The position numbers were made by a program, and so were the translations under genes. 64,000 nt of DNA. Source: Maritalea mobilis (GTDB taxonomy: Bacteria; Pseudomonadota; Alphaproteobacteria; Rhodobacterales; Rhodobacteraceae). The stretch lies in contig NZ_JAHVKE010000004.1 in assembly GCF_019800885.1 (NCBI RefSeq), positions 62,001 through 126,000 on the forward strand, read 5' to 3'. The notes beneath the pieces are model-generated. The model was not told where the DNA came from. It did no database searches and worked only from the letters and a program-made list of their open reading frames with translations. Positions 63,569 through 64,000 of this stretch are shown here, in pieces; positions within the stretch are counted from its first letter, which is position 1, and every line of letters begins with the position of its first letter.

Positions 63569-64000
63569 TCAGATATCCTGAAGCTGGTCGAGCATGTATC
63601 GACGCTCGTCATCCACGTCTTTCAGGAAAGCGGCACGCTCTGCCCGGAACCGCTCGGCATATTCCGCGTTCTGCGGGGTGCCCAGCTTGGCATGTTTGAG
63701 TTCCAGATCGGGCCAATCCGCATCACGGACGCGCGCCACGGTCGCCAGCAAGCTGCGTGTGCGTTCGGACCCGGCCTCCATCATGTCCTCGTAACAGAAG
63801 CGATAGGGTTCGATACCATAGAGGTCGAACAGGTATTCGCTGCGCCGTTCGGCATTGAGGATGTGCTTGAGCCACCGTTCGATGTTCTCGGCGTCGTAGG
63901 GAAAGGCCGTTTCCGCCCGCGCGCGATCTTCCGGCGTCGCATGCGGGGTGTGGGCAACCTTCGTGCACACCATTTTCGCGAGGCTTACGGCCTGCGCCAC
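63569..64000 (-). CDS. Stf0-like sulfotransferase (5' end outside window)
   Basis: The last 143 residues of a protein whose start lies beyond base 64000. The fragment resembles the C-terminal half of Stf0-type carbohydrate sulfotransferases: VAQAVSLAKMVCT, then YDAENIERWLKHIL and YGIEPYRFCYEDMM. Such enzymes move sulfate from PAPS to a sugar. It converges on the glycosyltransferase gene with a 14-bp gap, suggesting a sulfated glycan, though the PAPS-binding N-terminus cannot be seen. Confidence 0.72.
   Translation of the reverse strand: MAQAVSLAKMVCTKVAHTPHATPEDRARAETAFPYDAENIERWLKHILNAERRSEYLFDLYGIEPYRFCYEDMMEAGSERTRSLLATVARVRDADWPDLELKHAKLGTPQNAEYAERFRAERAAFLKDVDDERRYMLDQLQDI

Noticed and set aside
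1-64000. Mobile elements, prophage, CRISPR arrays, tRNA or rRNA genes
   Set aside because: No transposase, integrase, repeat-spacer pattern, cloverleaf or rRNA sequence was recognised on either strand.

Overview
The window is a GC-rich chromosomal segment from an alphaproteobacterium, most likely of the marine Roseobacter group or a close relative in Rhodobacterales. The grounds are gene content and family resemblance: an FnrL-type regulator beside hemN and a complete cbb3 oxidase locus, a membrane-anchored cytochrome c of the c_y/c552 type, a TrcR/DUF1013 regulator, COQ9, the aa3-oxidase subunit IV peptide, and relatives of the DMSP-catabolism proteins DmdA and DmdC. I saw no insertion sequence, phage gene, CRISPR array, tRNA or rRNA. 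The window looks like ordinary core chromosome that passes into a cell-surface polysaccharide locus at its right end.

Layout. 1-9 kb: the 3' part of an RND efflux pump with unusual extra membrane segments, a DsbD-alpha-like periplasmic protein, YqgE/AlgH, the Sua5 tRNA-modification enzyme, a DmdC-like acyl-CoA dehydrogenase coupled to an MBL-fold hydrolase, the 46-residue aa3 oxidase subunit IV, and an unknown lipoprotein. 9-17 kb: rpsU, coq9, a quinone oxidoreductase, a tight operon of HAD hydrolase, CDP-alcohol phosphatidyltransferase and DmdA-like GcvT protein, then clpS, an RsmC-like methyltransferase, a short-chain dehydrogenase that has lost its catalytic lysine, and trcR. 17-22.4 kb: RNase T2, the dnaX-ybaB-recR-methyltransferase operon, a small membrane protein and the SRP RNA. 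22.4-31.6 kb: a three-gene NMT1/THI5-type ABC importer, a CpdB-like nucleotidase without a visible signal peptide, nudC, an SRPBCC protein, an EamA exporter, pheA and cytochrome c_y. 31.7-37.7 kb: a yejABEF peptide importer behind a perfect 7-bp inverted repeat.

37.7-49.4 kb is a microaerobic-respiration island: hemN, fnrL, a universal stress protein, ccoNOQP and ccoGHIS. Four sites match the FNR consensus (TTGA[CT]-N4-[AG]TCAA). They lie between hemN and fnrL, two between uspA and ccoN, and before ccoG. The arrangement suggests that oxygen limitation signalled through FnrL drives oxidase synthesis, oxidase maturation and oxygen-independent haem synthesis together. Haem genes continue at 51-55 kb (hemF, hemE, hemC), interrupted by a D-amino-acid-oxidase-like gene and a DgcA-like flavoprotein. 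Two perfect palindromes sit in tandem just after hemC.

57.4-64 kb: rfbC-rfbB-rfbD-rfbA for dTDP-L-rhamnose, an 851-residue two-domain glycosyltransferase, and the 3' part of a Stf0-type sulfotransferase. Together they suggest a rhamnose-containing, possibly sulfated surface glycan. I did not identify a wholly novel multi-gene system with confidence. The best leads are the RND pump with paired extra membrane hairpins, the HAD/CDP-alcohol transferase/GcvT operon, the Lys-less SDR, the post-hemC palindromes, and the glycosyltransferase-sulfotransferase end.
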